Shown here: positions 7,497-16,935 of the stretch, one piece after another
Numbering within the stretch: position 1 is the first letter of the stretch
Layout of the letters: each line of letters opens with the position of its first letter
Assembly (NCBI RefSeq): GCF_003236335.1
Contig: NZ_POUB01000004.1
Coordinates: 1-64,000 of the forward strand
Source of the DNA: Micromonospora deserti
Lineage (GTDB): Bacteria; Actinomycetota; Actinomycetes; Mycobacteriales; Micromonosporaceae
Reading direction: 5' to 3'
Length of the DNA stretch: 64,000 bases
Program-made: the position numbers and the translations under genes
The notes under the pieces: generated by a model
What the model saw: the letters and a program-made list of their open reading frames with translations, nothing else
Database searches by the model: none
What the model was told of the DNA's origin: nothing

Positions 7497-9347
7497 GTGA
7501 TCGAGCTGCCCGCGCCGGGGATCTCTCCGGCCCCGACGACGACCGCGACGGATGCGGCGGCGGCCGGCGTCGCCACAAGCACGCTCACCTGGCGGGGGCG
7601 CCGCCTGTACCGGCACGGCGTCCCCCATCGCATCCTGTCCGGGGGGCTGCACTACTTCCGCGTCCACCCCGATCTCTGGCGGGACCGGATCCGCCGCCTC
7701 GCCGACCTCGGGCTCAACACGGTCGACACCTACGTCGCCTGGAACTTCCATCAGCCCCGGGAGGACGAGGCGCCACGCTTCGACGGTTGGCGGGACGTCG
7801 AACGGTTCATCCGCACGGTGGGCGAGGAGGGCCTCGACGTCGTCGTCCGGCCCGGCCCGTACATCTGCGCGGAGTGGTCGAACGGCGGCTTGCCGAGCTG
7901 GCTCACCGGCCGCGACGTCGCCATCCGCAGCTCCGACCCCGCATTCACCTCCGCTGTCGGCCGCTGGTTCGACGAGCTGGTCCCGCGCATCGCCGCGCTG
8001 CAGGCCACCGAGGGCGGACCGGTCGTGGCGGTGCAGGTGGAGAACGAGTTCGGCAGCTTCGGCGACGACCACGCCTACCTGCGCTGGAATCGCGAGGCGC
8101 TGACCACACGCGGCATTCGGGAGCTGTTGTTCACCGCCGACGGACCCACCGAGCTGATGCTGGACGGCGGCACCCTGCCCGGCACGTTGACGGCCGTCAC
8201 CCTGGGCGCCAAGCCCGACGCCGCCCGGCAGCTCCTCGCGGCGCGGCGACCGGACGAACCGTTCGTCGTCGCCGAGTTTTGGAACGGCTGGTTCGACCAC
8301 TGGGGCGAGCGGCACCACGTCCGTGGGGTGGAGAGCGTCGTGCGCACCCTTGGCGGCATCATCGCCGACGGCGGCAGCGTGAGCATCTACATGGCCCACG
8401 GTGGGACCAACTTCGGGCTCTGGGCGGGCGCCAACGAGGACGAGGGCCGGTTGCAGCCGACCGTGACCAGCTACGACTCGGACGCGCCGGTCGCCGAGGA
8501 CGGCACGCTCACCGCCAAGTTCTTCGCCGTGCGCGAGGCGCTCGGCGCGCGCGGACTCGTACGGATGCCGGCGCGGCCGCCGACACTGCCGCCGGCGCGC
8601 GTCCCGCTCGTCCACCGCGCCGACCTGCTCGCCGGCCTCCGCGCCGTCCCGGCGCCCACCTCGACCGGCCCGCGCCCGGCCTCGTTCGAGCGGCTCGGGC
8701 TCGACGCCGGAATGGTCCTGTACACCGCGCACCCGCGCATCCCGGCGGGCGAGCACCGGCTCATCCTCACCGACGTACGCGACCGGGCCCTGGTCTTCGG
8801 CGACGGCACCGTCCTCGGCGTCGCCGACCCCGGTGACCCGGAAATCCCTGTACGCGGAGCCGGCAATGTCGTACGCCTGGAGGTCCTGGTCGAGAATCTC
8901 GGTCGGGTGAACTACGGGCCGGGCATCGGCCGGCACAAGGGCCTACTCGGGCCTGTCCTCGTCGACCGGCGCATCGTGCAGGGCTGGGACAGCACGCCGA
9001 TCGCGCTGCAGGAGTGGTCCGCCGCGGAGTTGGCCCACGCGGTCGCCGCCGGCCCCGCGACCACGCACGCCGGATTCGCCGTCGCGAAGATGCACGTCGA
9101 CACGCCCGCGGACACCTTCCTCGCGCTGCCGGGATCGAGCCGTGGCCTCGTCTGGGTCAACGGGTTCCTGCTCGGCCGGTACTGGGAGATCGGGCCGCAG
9201 GTCACGCTGTACTGCCCGGCACCGCTGCTGCGCGTGGGTGAGAACACCGTGACGGTCCTGGAGCTGGACCGGCTCGGCGGAATCCTGGAGCTGCGGGACC
9301 GCCCCGAGCTCGGACCGCCGGAGGAGTACGTCGAGGAGTTCGGCTAA
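7497..9347 (+). CDS. beta-galactosidase, GH35
   Basis: 616 aa from GTG. GH35 features: SGGLHYFRVHPDLWRDRI, NTVDTYVAWNFHQP, RPGPYICAEWSNGGLPSWL, the acid/base Glu184 in VENEFGS and the nucleophile Glu260 in VAEFWNGWFDHWG. Then comes the conserved MAHGGTNFG segment. The C-terminal jelly-roll region includes LVWVNGFLLGRYWEIGPQ. No signal peptide, so it is cytoplasmic. Divergently transcribed from lacI with a shared operator, it probably removes terminal galactose from the oligosaccharide that the neighbouring transporter imports, alongside the fucosidase. Confidence 0.93.
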   Translation: MIELPAPGISPAPTTTATDAAAAGVATSTLTWRGRRLYRHGVPHRILSGGLHYFRVHPDLWRDRIRRLADLGLNTVDTYVAWNFHQPREDEAPRFDGWRDVERFIRTVGEEGLDVVVRPGPYICAEWSNGGLPSWLTGRDVAIRSSDPAFTSAVGRWFDELVPRIAALQATEGGPVVAVQVENEFGSFGDDHAYLRWNREALTTRGIRELLFTADGPTELMLDGGTLPGTLTAVTLGAKPDAARQLLAARRPDEPFVVAEFWNGWFDHWGERHHVRGVESVVRTLGGIIADGGSVSIYMAHGGTNFGLWAGANEDEGRLQPTVTSYDSDAPVAEDGTLTAKFFAVREALGARGLVRMPARPPTLPPARVPLVHRADLLAGLRAVPAPTSTGPRPASFERLGLDAGMVLYTAHPRIPAGEHRLILTDVRDRALVFGDGTVLGVADPGDPEIPVRGAGNVVRLEVLVENLGRVNYGPGIGRHKGLLGPVLVDRRIVQGWDSTPIALQEWSAAELAHAVAAGPATTHAGFAVAKMHVDTPADTFLALPGSSRGLVWVNGFLLGRYWEIGPQVTLYCPAPLLRVGENTVTVLELDRLGGILELRDRPELGPPEEYVEEFG

Positions 9348-9387
9348 CCCGCCGCTAACGGTGGCCGCTCGATCCACGTGTCCCCGT

Positions 9388-9516
9388 TCAGGGCTGGACG
9401 AGACCGGTCTGGTAGGCGATGACGACGAGCTGGGCGCGATCCCGCGCGGCGAGCTTGGTCATGACGCGGCTGACGTGGGTGCGCGCGGTGGCCGGGCTGA
9501 GGAACAGTTCGGCAGC
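9388..9516 (-). pseudogene. C-terminal HTH fragment of a LuxR/NarL-type response regulator
   Basis: The last 42 codons of a NarL-type output domain remain (AELFLSPATARTHVSRVMTK, then LAARDRAQLVVIAYQTG, then a TGA). The receiver domain and the first half of the HTH are absent. Upstream of 9516 the frame continues into unrelated sequence, so this is a stump left by a rearrangement just past the beta-galactosidase gene. Confidence 0.7.
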
Positions 9517-9689
9517 GGGGCTGGGCAATCGCCAGGCAGGCGGTATCCCACAGCGGGGGCAAGCGGCTCCGTGCGCTGCGGCGGGCAGTGGCCGCCGCAG
9601 CGGCGCACGGGGTACGGACCCAGGTCGTTGGGGTTAGGGAGGACCGCAAGATCGAACGTGAACCGCGCGACTGGGAGGACACCGACAAG

Positions 9690-10235
9690 ATGCGAGTGTC
9701 GATCCGGCATGAGCTCGTGGTCCGCGTCGGTGACCGGGACGTGGGCTTCGAGCCGACCCGACACGGCACGCATCCCGTAATGGTTGCCGAGGACATGCGT
9801 GGGAAACCTGCTTGGTTGTGCTGGGCACCTCGGGCGGCCACCGCACAGTCGGCCTGGGTGCCGGTGGTACTCGTCACCGATGACGGACAGGTGCAGTGGG
9901 GCGACATGCGGTCCGACGCCCTCGCCGAGCAGCTCGAACGCCACCAGGCGACGGTGCGCGGCGTACCCTCCTCTCCGGGCCGCCGGGTCCACACGGCCGG
10001 GCGGTACGCACGCTTCCGCCCGATGCCGCATTTCCTTATCGCCGGTGTGCTGACTGTTGGCGGCGCCGCCCTCACCTGGAACTTGACCAGTTACCCGGGC
10101 GGCGGCGCCAAGATCGCTCTCATGTGGTTTCTCGTCTTGATCATTGTGGCGACCATGGTGCTACTGCCCCGGCCTTCTGCCGGAAGTGACTCTGTCTCAC
10201 ATTCGGTGGTGACCGAAGGTGGTCGATGTTGTTGA
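9690..10235 (+). CDS. hypothetical protein with C-terminal membrane segments
   Basis: 181 aa from an ATG preceded by GGGAGGA. The N-terminal ~110 residues are soluble (ELVVRVGDRDVGFEPTRHGT; WVPVVLVTDDGQVQWGDM). The end has two hydrophobic segments, FLIAGVLTVGGAALTWNL and IALMWFLVLIIVATMVLLP, consistent with a tail-anchored topology. The final residues before the stop abut an ISL3 fragment 6 bp downstream, so the true C-terminus may have been altered. Not recognised. Confidence 0.5.
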   Translation: MRVSIRHELVVRVGDRDVGFEPTRHGTHPVMVAEDMRGKPAWLCWAPRAATAQSAWVPVVLVTDDGQVQWGDMRSDALAEQLERHQATVRGVPSSPGRRVHTAGRYARFRPMPHFLIAGVLTVGGAALTWNLTSYPGGGAKIALMWFLVLIIVATMVLLPRPSAGSDSVSHSVVTEGGRCC

Positions 10236-10241
10236 GATCAT

Positions 10242-10577
10242 GTGTGCAAGATCGATGATCTTACGAAGATAGCTTTCTCAGGGCTGTCCCCGCTGGTGAT
10301 CGATGACGTCGCGGACGAGGGCGAGTGGATTCTGGTGCGGGCTCGGACGCCTCAAAGGATGGTCGCCTGTCCGGGCTGTGCGGTTGTGACGGGCCGGGTG
10401 CACGGGTATCACCAGCGGACCCTCGCGGACGTTTCGGTCGATGCCCGGCCGGTGGTGGTCCGGGTGCGCGTGCGCCGTCTGGTGTGCCCGACCCAGGGCT
10501 GTCGTCGAACGTTCCGGGAACAGGTTATGGGAGTTCTGGAGCGTTACCAACGCCGCACACCCCGTCCACCGCGTTGA
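10242..10577 (+). pseudogene. ISL3-family transposase, N-terminal fragment
   Basis: About 110 codons corresponding to the N-terminal zinc-binding domain of ISL3 transposases: VACPGCAVVTGRVHGYHQRT, then RVRRLVCPTQGCRRTF, with paired cysteines of a CxxC type. The reading frame breaks after VLERYQRR, and nothing of the DDE domain is found downstream. It is an IS stump between two chromosomal genes. Confidence 0.75.
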
Positions 10578-10672
10578 CCGTCGCCTGACCGATCCACAGA
10601 GGAGCGGAGCACGGTGCGTGACCGTGTAGGGTCGCCTGCACGGGTGACGACATCGTTTTGGCGGAGGCCTTG

Positions 10673-11494
10673 GTGGAACGTCGTAGCGAAGCTGCGCGCG
10701 GAGTTGATCTGCGAACTGACCAGGCGCACGGCGCACGGATCTACGACTACATCCTCGGCGGCAAGGACAACTTCGCCGCCGACCGCGAGGCCGGTGAAAA
10801 CTCGTTGCGGATATGGCCTGCGTTGAGGGTTCACATGCATGCCAACCGGTCCTTCATGCACCGGGTGGCGCGTTTCCTGGCCACCGAGTGCGGAATCCGG
10901 CAGTTCCTCGACATCGGCACCGGACTGCCGACATCACCGAATCTCCATGAGATTGTGCAGTCGGTTGACTCGACCGCACGGGTGGTCTACACCGACAACG
11001 ATCCGCTCGTACTCGCGCACGCGCGTGCTCTGATGGTCGGGACAGCACAGGGACGTACGGCCTACATCGCGGCGGACATGCGCGACCCCCAGACGATCAT
11101 CTCCGCGCCGGAGTTCCTGCAGACCCTCGACCTGAATCAGCCGGTCGGGTTACTGCTGATCGCGATCGTGCACTTCATCGAGGACGACACGGAAGCGCTG
11201 CGGGTCGTACGGCAGGTCTTGGACGTGCTGCCGACGGGCAGCTACCTGGCGATGTCCATCGCGACCGATGAATTCGACCCGATCCCGCTGGCCGAGGTCC
11301 AGCGGGAGTACAACAGGCTCGGTGAGACCCTCATCTTCCGCGACCGTGCCACGGCGCTGGAGTTCTTCGACGGCTTGGAGTTGGTCGAGCCGGGGCTGGT
11401 CCAGGTTCACAAGTGGCGCCCGGACGGGTCCGAGGCCCCAGGGATCGCGGACAAGGACATCGCCATGTACGGGGCGGTCGCGCGTAAGGCCTAG
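10673..11494 (+). CDS. SAM-dependent methyltransferase, PF04672 (DUF574) type
   Basis: 273 aa from GTG at 10673, which has GGAGG 5 bases upstream; a TTG at 10658 is in frame but has no such signal. The actinobacterial signature is clear: GVDLRTDQAHGARIYDYILG and GKDNFAADREAG near the start, then motif I FLDIGTGLPTSPNLHEI, motif II VVYTDNDPLV, and PVGLLLIAIVHFIEDD. Members are abundant in Streptomyces and relatives; their substrates are mostly unknown. It stands alone here. Confidence 0.88.
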   Translation: MERRSEAARGVDLRTDQAHGARIYDYILGGKDNFAADREAGENSLRIWPALRVHMHANRSFMHRVARFLATECGIRQFLDIGTGLPTSPNLHEIVQSVDSTARVVYTDNDPLVLAHARALMVGTAQGRTAYIAADMRDPQTIISAPEFLQTLDLNQPVGLLLIAIVHFIEDDTEALRVVRQVLDVLPTGSYLAMSIATDEFDPIPLAEVQREYNRLGETLIFRDRATALEFFDGLELVEPGLVQVHKWRPDGSEAPGIADKDIAMYGAVARKA

Positions 11495-11665
11495 GCCTGC
11501 CTCATGGATCGTGGGTGGCGAACATGAACGTCGACCGTCGAACTCGGTGTGACGCGAGGTGATCTGAGCGTGAAGCAATGGGCAGTGCTGACGGCGCTAC
11601 TGCCTACACAGCGTGTTCCAGGTTCAGTGGTGTGATCACCGACAGGCGATCAACGCGATCTGACG

Positions 11666-12172
11666 GTGAAACGAACCGGGTCGCCGTGGCGGACCTGCCG
11701 GAACGTGACGGCCGTTGAATACCGCGTCAGTGGCTCCGCCGGTGGGCGGCCGACGACATCAAACGAGATCGTCGACGCGATCGACCGCGCCGCACAGGGC
11801 GACTGGCGACTGCGCGACGAGGCCGGCACGGCGGCGCTCGTCTGCCAACGGGTAGACGGGGTCCTCTTCGACGTGGAGCGCAACGACTTCTGGTGGCCGG
11901 CCTGGGGCACGCCACCCGCGGACGCGGCGGGCCGGCTCTCGGTCGCCCGGGAGCGGCTCGCCGAGGTGCCACGACTGACGCCCCTGTTCGGCAACCGATA
12001 CGTCGGTCCCACGGACGATTCCCCGGTGTTCAGCATCCACCAGACGGATCTCTACGTTCCGGCGCTGAGCCTCGCCGATCTGCCAACCGGCCGTAGCGAA
12101 GACGAGTTGCCGCTGACCGACTACCCGATCGGCGGTGTGCCGTTCTGGAGCGAGCTGCACGCGTGGAGCTAG
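11666..12172 (+). CDS. conserved hypothetical protein
   Basis: 168 aa from GTG. The core (GVLFDVERNDFWWPAWG, then LAEVPRLTPLFGNRYVG and SPVFSIHQTDLYVPA) resembles a soluble family common in actinobacteria and often listed next to SMI1/KNR4-type proteins; I cannot name a function. It carries no signal peptide or membrane segment. A gene of its own, convergent with the GlxA-type regulator 145 bp downstream. Confidence 0.65.
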   Translation: MKRTGSPWRTCRNVTAVEYRVSGSAGGRPTTSNEIVDAIDRAAQGDWRLRDEAGTAALVCQRVDGVLFDVERNDFWWPAWGTPPADAAGRLSVARERLAEVPRLTPLFGNRYVGPTDDSPVFSIHQTDLYVPALSLADLPTGRSEDELPLTDYPIGGVPFWSELHAWS

Positions 12173-12317
12173 CTCGGCGCGATGCCCCCAAGGGGATGCG
12201 TGAACGCGGCGTAGCCGGGATATGGGCCGGAGGGGGAACCGAACTTGCTTGGTCGCCGCTGCCCTCGATGGCCCGAGTTCGTTCTTCGTCGGGCGATCAT
12301 GGCCCGACCGTACGCCG

Positions 12318-13289
12318 TTATCGTGCCGATCGGCGGCCCTGCGTGGTCCGGTATTGCGACGGTGATGTCCCGTACAGCTGGGCGAACGCGAGGCGTAGCG
12401 CTTCGGCCGAGCCGAAGCCGCACCGGCGGGCGACACCGGCCACTGGCAGCGAGGTGGAGGTGAGCAGGTTTGCTGCGGCCTCCGCGCGGGCCCGACGCAC
12501 GTACTGGCCGGCCGACTGTCCGGTGTGGTGGGTAAACAGTCGGTTGAGGTGTCGCTGCCCGATGCCAGCGTGTGCCGCCAGCGAGGCGGTGGACAGGTCT
12601 TCGTCGAGGTGGCTGGCCACGTAGTCGACCATGCGGCGGACGATGTCGTTGTCCGGCGGCGGCGCGGCGGTGAATATGCTCATCTGCGCCTGGCTGCCGG
12701 GCCGCTGTAGATAGGTCACGAGGTGGCGTGATACGCGCCGGGCGACGTCCGCTCCGTGGTCTTCCTCCACGAACGCGAGCGCCAGGTCCAGCGCGCTGGT
12801 GACCCCGCCGGATGTCGCGACGTTCCCGTCGCGGATGTAGATCGGCTCCGGGTCCACTGTGACCTTCGGGTAGCGTGCGGCGATGCCGTCGGCGAACGCC
12901 CAATGGGTCGTCACCCGCCGCCCGTCCAGCAGCCCGGCGGCGGCCAGGACGTTTGCCCCGGTACACACGGACGCGACCCGCCGGGTCAGCACCGCCAGCC
13001 GGCGAACGTGGCCGACGAGCCGCAGGTCGGCCGCGGCGTCCTCGTGGCCTAGACCACCGGCGACAATCAACGTGTCGAGCGGTCCGCTGAGGCGTTCGAG
13101 CGACTGCTGTCCGCCTAGCGTCAGCCCCGAGTGCAACTCGATCGGCCGGCCACCCGGGGTCGCGACCACCGCGCGGTACGGACGACGCGCGCCCATATGG
13201 TTCGCCATGCCCAGGGTCGTGGTAATGCAGGCGATGTCGAGTAGCTCGGCGCGGTCGTACCCGACGATCGCAACGATCCGGTCCCGCAC
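12318..13289 (-). CDS. GlxA-type transcriptional regulator (DJ-1/PfpI + AraC HTH)
   Basis: 323 aa from GTG at 13289 with an AGGA upstream. Residues 1-180 form a class I glutamine-amidotransferase-like domain: DTLIVAGGLGHEDAAADL, and VASVCTGANVLAAAGLLDGR with the nucleophile-elbow Cys in VCTGA. Residues ~210-320 are an AraC-type double HTH (STASLAAHAGIGQRHLNRLF; VAGVARRCGFGSAEALRLAF). Proteins of this type regulate small-molecule catabolism or stress genes; the target here is not evident. It is followed upstream by a membrane protein gene on the same strand, 68 bp away. Confidence 0.88.
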   Translation of the reverse strand: MRDRIVAIVGYDRAELLDIACITTTLGMANHMGARRPYRAVVATPGGRPIELHSGLTLGGQQSLERLSGPLDTLIVAGGLGHEDAAADLRLVGHVRRLAVLTRRVASVCTGANVLAAAGLLDGRRVTTHWAFADGIAARYPKVTVDPEPIYIRDGNVATSGGVTSALDLALAFVEEDHGADVARRVSRHLVTYLQRPGSQAQMSIFTAAPPPDNDIVRRMVDYVASHLDEDLSTASLAAHAGIGQRHLNRLFTHHTGQSAGQYVRRARAEAAANLLTSTSLPVAGVARRCGFGSAEALRLAFAQLYGTSPSQYRTTQGRRSAR

Positions 13290-13357
13290 GGGCCCGATCC
13301 TATGCCCGGCCGATTGACGTCCCGGCATCCCGGACGGCCGGCGGCAGTCGGCTCGGG

Positions 13358-13918
13358 TCAGTCGATGACCGCCAGGACCACAGCGCCGATGCCGAGTGGC
13401 ACGTCCAGCCAGATGCAGAACTCGGCCAGCGACCGGGGCACCACCTGGTTGCGGCGATAGTGAACCAGGTCCCACGCGGCGTGGGCGGCCAACATGACGC
13501 CGACCAGCGCCAGTCCGACGCGGGGCGCGATGAACAACCCGGCCACGGCGAGCCCGCCGAACCCCAGCAACGCGGCGGTCTGCGCGGTCAGCGCGGGCCG
13601 GGACGCGCCGCCGAGCAGGCCGCCCGCGATCAGTGCGACCGCCACGATGCCGAGGCCGGCCCACCACACCAGGCCGATCAGCTCGCTGGCCACGACCACC
13701 AGGCTGCCGGCGGCGACGCCCGCCCAGGCCACCCAGGGCCGCCCGAGCGCGGCGGCACCGAGGTAGCAGAGCGTGGCCACACACAAGACGATGGCAACTG
13801 CTTCACGGTCTGCACCGGTCGCCAGCTGCAGGACCGCGGCGGCCAGCCCGACGACGCTCGGCCACCGGTGCAGGACCGCACGCCATCGAGGGGCATCGAC
13901 CCGGGCGGAAGTCGTCAT
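13358..13918 (-). CDS. multi-pass membrane protein of unknown function
   Basis: 186 aa, almost entirely hydrophobic, with about six predicted membrane helices (for example AIVLCVATLCYLGAAALG, AGVAAGSLVVVASELIG, GLALVGVMLAAHAAWDLVHY). The motif HAAWDLVHYRRNQVVPRSLA, then EFCIWLD, recurs in small actinobacterial membrane proteins of unknown role. It reads in the same direction as the GlxA-type regulator and ends 68 bp before it, so the two could share a transcript. Confidence 0.7.
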   Translation of the reverse strand: MTTSARVDAPRWRAVLHRWPSVVGLAAAVLQLATGADREAVAIVLCVATLCYLGAAALGRPWVAWAGVAAGSLVVVASELIGLVWWAGLGIVAVALIAGGLLGGASRPALTAQTAALLGFGGLAVAGLFIAPRVGLALVGVMLAAHAAWDLVHYRRNQVVPRSLAEFCIWLDVPLGIGAVVLAVID

Positions 13919-14674
13919 GCCGGTGAAGATGCTCGCCCGAGCGGTGCGATGTCGACCCGCCCCCCGACCGCGGTCCGATTTTCAGGGGCACCTGTCCATT
14001 CATGCCGTGCAAAGCCAGACAGTCCTCGCCGATGGGCCCCAGGAGTCTCAACGAACGGGCTGTCGCGTCACCTGGCCGTCTCCCGCCGGTGCTGCTCGTC
14101 GACGGCACCGACATCCTGCTACGAGGCGACGAAGCCGCCCTCGGCACGCCCTCATGAATTGAGCCCGGCCGGCGAGCGCGACGCCGCCCATCCTGAGGTT
14201 GACGCCGCGATCGAGAAGCCCGCCAAGGAGTACGTACGCAACGGGTCACCGCCTCCCGAGGCGGACCGAGCGGCGACGACCGGTGACCACGTCGCAGGTC
14301 ACCGACGCCCCGGAATGCGGGCGAGCCCGCGAAATAGCTGCTTGATCCCAACGTCGGATGCGCGCTTAGTTAGCAGCCCGAACACCGAGCGGAGTGACGG
14401 AAGCACGCAGCCAGTCGCGGAGCAGGGAAGGCCGCGGAAGCTGGCCGTGCCGCATCGAGCTGCCCATCCAGAGAAGGACCTCGCAACATCACGCCCAGGA
14501 TCGCCAGCGAGGCTGCAGCTCGCGGCCAACCGAATCTCACGCCAGCATCCGCGCGCTATCGGCGGCATGAGCGCGCGTCCGACTGCGCCGCCGCGCGGCA
14601 GGGGTAGGGGTGTCTCCGCCTCCATGGCAGGAGCGTGCTCTCGACCTCGGAGTACATGCTTAGGAAACAGCCTG
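13919..14674. other. 756-bp stretch without a supported gene
   Basis: All frames lack a recognisable domain. A short plus-strand stretch around 14085-14157 reads PVLLVDGTDILLRGDEAA and then stops, which looks like a fragment of a larger protein. The region lies between the membrane protein and a broken methyltransferase gene and is best viewed as decayed sequence. Confidence 0.4.
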
Positions 14675-14941
14675 GTGAAGGCCGACCATTACGACAGTTT
14701 CGCCGAGCGCTACTCCGCGGATAGCGAATCCAACCTGATCAACGGCTACTACGAGCGGCCCGCAATGATCGGACTTGCCGGGGATGTGAACGGTCGACGA
14801 ATCCTCGATGCCGGCTGCGGTTCAGGTCCCCTGTCCGCGGCTCTTCGCGAGCGAGGGGCCATCGTGACCGGCTTCGACTCCAGCCCGGCGATGGTCGAGC
14901 TGGCCGAACGGCGGCTGGGCGAGGACGCCACCGGCGACAAG
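14675..14941 (+). pseudogene. class I SAM methyltransferase, N-terminal fragment
   Basis: From a GTG the sequence gives DHYDSFAERYSADSESNLIN, then motif I RRILDAGCGSGPLSAALRERGA and motif II VTGFDSSPAMVELAERRLGED, a typical class I methyltransferase start. Homology ends near 14941 and the frame then runs into unrelated sequence as far as 15046. The catalytic half is missing, so it is non-functional. The IS5-type end at 15081 nearby is the probable cause of the truncation. Confidence 0.65.
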
Positions 14942-15080
14942 GTATACAGACAGGGCTGGGCCTTCGGTCGTGCTGGTTTAGTCGCCTTTGCTCGTACCGG
15001 AGGCCCTTCCCCATGTCACGCCGCCACGCCGTCACCGTCGCCGTAGTCGATCTCCACCGCAGCCCGGTCGTGGGCTGGAC

Positions 15081-15101
15081 CCCTTATTTACCAGGCTCTT
15101 A
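15081..15101. repeat. IS5-type terminal inverted repeat, solo copy
   Basis: A 21-bp sequence starting CCCTTATTTACC and ending AGGCTCTTA is identical, in the same orientation, to the right end of the IS5-type transposase remnant at 39931-39951. It cuts directly into a PadR gene on its right. No IS5 transposase sequence remains on its left, so only the end survives. Confidence 0.7.
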
Positions 15102-15219
15102 GGGAGATCCGACCCTGCGACAGGCTGGCCACTTCGGCAGTGAGCCCGTAGCCGTGCAGCGGTTTACCGGCCAGCGCCGTCAGGATCAGGAACGTCGGCT
15201 CGCGTAGTGGCGTCTCCAC
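15102..15219 (-). pseudogene. PadR-family regulator, N-terminal fragment
   Basis: From GTG at 15219 the sequence reads VETPLREPTFLILTALAG, then KPLHGYGLTAEVASLSQGRI, the start of a PadR winged helix. The match ends at 15102, exactly where the IS5-type terminal repeat begins. The remaining two thirds of the gene are gone. Confidence 0.75.
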
Positions 15220-15711
15220 ACCCCCAATACATCGGCTGAGACGGTATCGCGAGGCCTGTCCGCCGATGTGGCGGACGAGTCTAGGGTCCCGACCGCCTGC
15301 CGGATGCCATTTCCTTACGTGGTCGTCTCGTTTACTGAGCTTAAGCAACTCGTCGCCGCCGCTGTTACGGAAAGCTCCGGGCGGGTCTTCGCCGAGCTGA
15401 CCATCACGTCGCAGCACCTGGTTGCGGACGTCGCAGCAGCCCTACGGATCTGTGAGTGTCACTGCGGTGGTCCTGGGTGGACTGCCGCCAGGATCGGTGC
15501 CGGCGTACCCGGCGACTCGCTACGGATCTGGCCGCGTGTGCGTGCCCTTCTTCTGACCTGTCCTGGTCGCCGACACCGGCCTGGCCCACCTTGTTGGCCT
15601 GATCAGAAGCCTGTCCGCCGATGGTGTGACCCCTCACAGATGTGCCGCTCGGTGACTCCACCCAGGCCGGTGCCGACGTTCGGCCCGAACCCTGGAAGGA
15701 GCACGAGCCCC
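15220..15711. other. about 490 bp without a supported gene
   Basis: Only short, unrecognisable frames. The 15-mer GCCTGTCCGCCGATG occurs twice (about 15256 and 15609), which may be a trace of a mobile-element boundary. The last ~100 bp before 15712 read as the leader of the IS110-type gene fragment. Confidence 0.35.
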
Positions 15712-15906
15712 ATGTTGGCAGAGGTGGTAGACGCCGTCATCGGGATCGACACTCATCGAGACAATCATGAGGTAGAGATCGCCGACTCGCGTGGAACACC
15801 GATCGCGACGATGCGTATCGGTAACGACAGCGCGGGGTTCACCCAGCTGCTCGCCGCAGTCGCCGAAATGGCTGTACGGTGCCAGTACGTGTCGCACACG
15901 CCGTGA
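15712..15906 (+). pseudogene. IS110-family transposase, N-terminal fragment
   Basis: An ATG with GGAAGGA upstream starts VVDAVIGIDTHRDNHEVEIA, DSRGTPIATMRIGN, then SAGFTQLLAAVAE, the first part of the IS110 RuvC-like DEDD domain (first Asp in GIDTH). The frame then changes to unrelated residues and stops after 64 codons, next to another transposase remnant. Confidence 0.75.
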
Positions 15907-15933
15907 GCTGGTCCCCAGCCTGGCTGGCGCACC

Positions 15934-16680
15934 TTGATGGTCATGGTGTTCCAACTGATCTATCTGGTCGCGATCCGCGTGTTTGACGCCCTGTTCGTCG
16001 TGGCTCGAAATGACAGCCCGGTGCTCGCTGAGCTACTGGCGCCGCGTCACGAGGTCGCGGTGCTACGCCGTCAGGTCCACGGCCGACCACGGCTGTCCTG
16101 GCCGGACCGGGCGATCCTGTCCGCCCTGACCCGGCGCCCGCCCCGCGCGGTCCGCGCCCACCGGATCGTGACCCCGGCGACCCTGCTGGCCTGGCACCGC
16201 CGGCTGATCCAACGCCGCAGGACCTACCCCCACCACGGCGGCCGACCACCCGTCAGCGACGAGATCCGCGAGCTCATCCGCCGGATGGCCCGGGACACCC
16301 CCCGCTGGGGCCACAAGAGAATCCAGGGCGAGCTGCTCGGACTAGGCCACCGCGCGGCCTCGGCACCATCCGCCGAATCCTGGCCCGTGGCCACCTCGGC
16401 CCCGCACCCCGCCAGACCAACACCTCCTGGGCCGACATTCCTGCGCACCCAGGCCACCGGCCTGCTGGCCGCCGACTTCTTCCACGTCGATACCGTGTGG
16501 CTGCGCCGGCTGTACGTGCTGGTCGTCATGGAAATCGCCACCCGCCGGATACACCTGCTCGGCGTGACCGAACACCCAACTCAGGAATGGGTAACCCAAC
16601 AGGCCCGCAACCTACTCATGGACCTCGAAGGACGCACCGGCGACTTCCGGTTCATGATCCGCGACCGCGACACCAAGTAA
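15934..16680 (+). pseudogene. integrase-core (rve) transposase, frameshifted and truncated
   Basis: The N-terminal part ([39 protein letters not shown]) matches transposases of the large IS3/IS481-like group with an rve domain, and the DDE core follows ([39 protein letters not shown]). Between them, at about 16345-16430, the conserved segment [19 protein letters not shown] is only found in another frame, so two compensating shifts are present. The gene ends early at RDRDTK with a TAA. Non-functional. Confidence 0.75.
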
Positions 16681-16935
16681 CCGGTGCACACCGGTTCTGG
16701 CTCGACAACCCAGAAGCGGTGGTGTGGGACGACACGGGCGCACACCAGTAGCCCGCATACGCCGAGGGCGGGTGGAGGCTCCGCTCGACGATGGGCGCGT
16801 CACCTCGCAACACGCCGGCACGGCATCAATGCCGTTCGATGTGTCGAGGTGGTTCCGAAACGCCGCCGCGACCATCTCGTCGCGACCCCCGCGTGACCCG
16901 CACGGGCACCGTACTGTGGCGGAGGACGACGGGAG

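Noticed and set aside
15256-15623. 15-mer GCCTGTCCGCCGATG repeated about 353 bp apart as an attachment-site pair
   Set aside because: The segment between holds no integrase or cargo and the repeat is short, so chance or IS debris explains it better.
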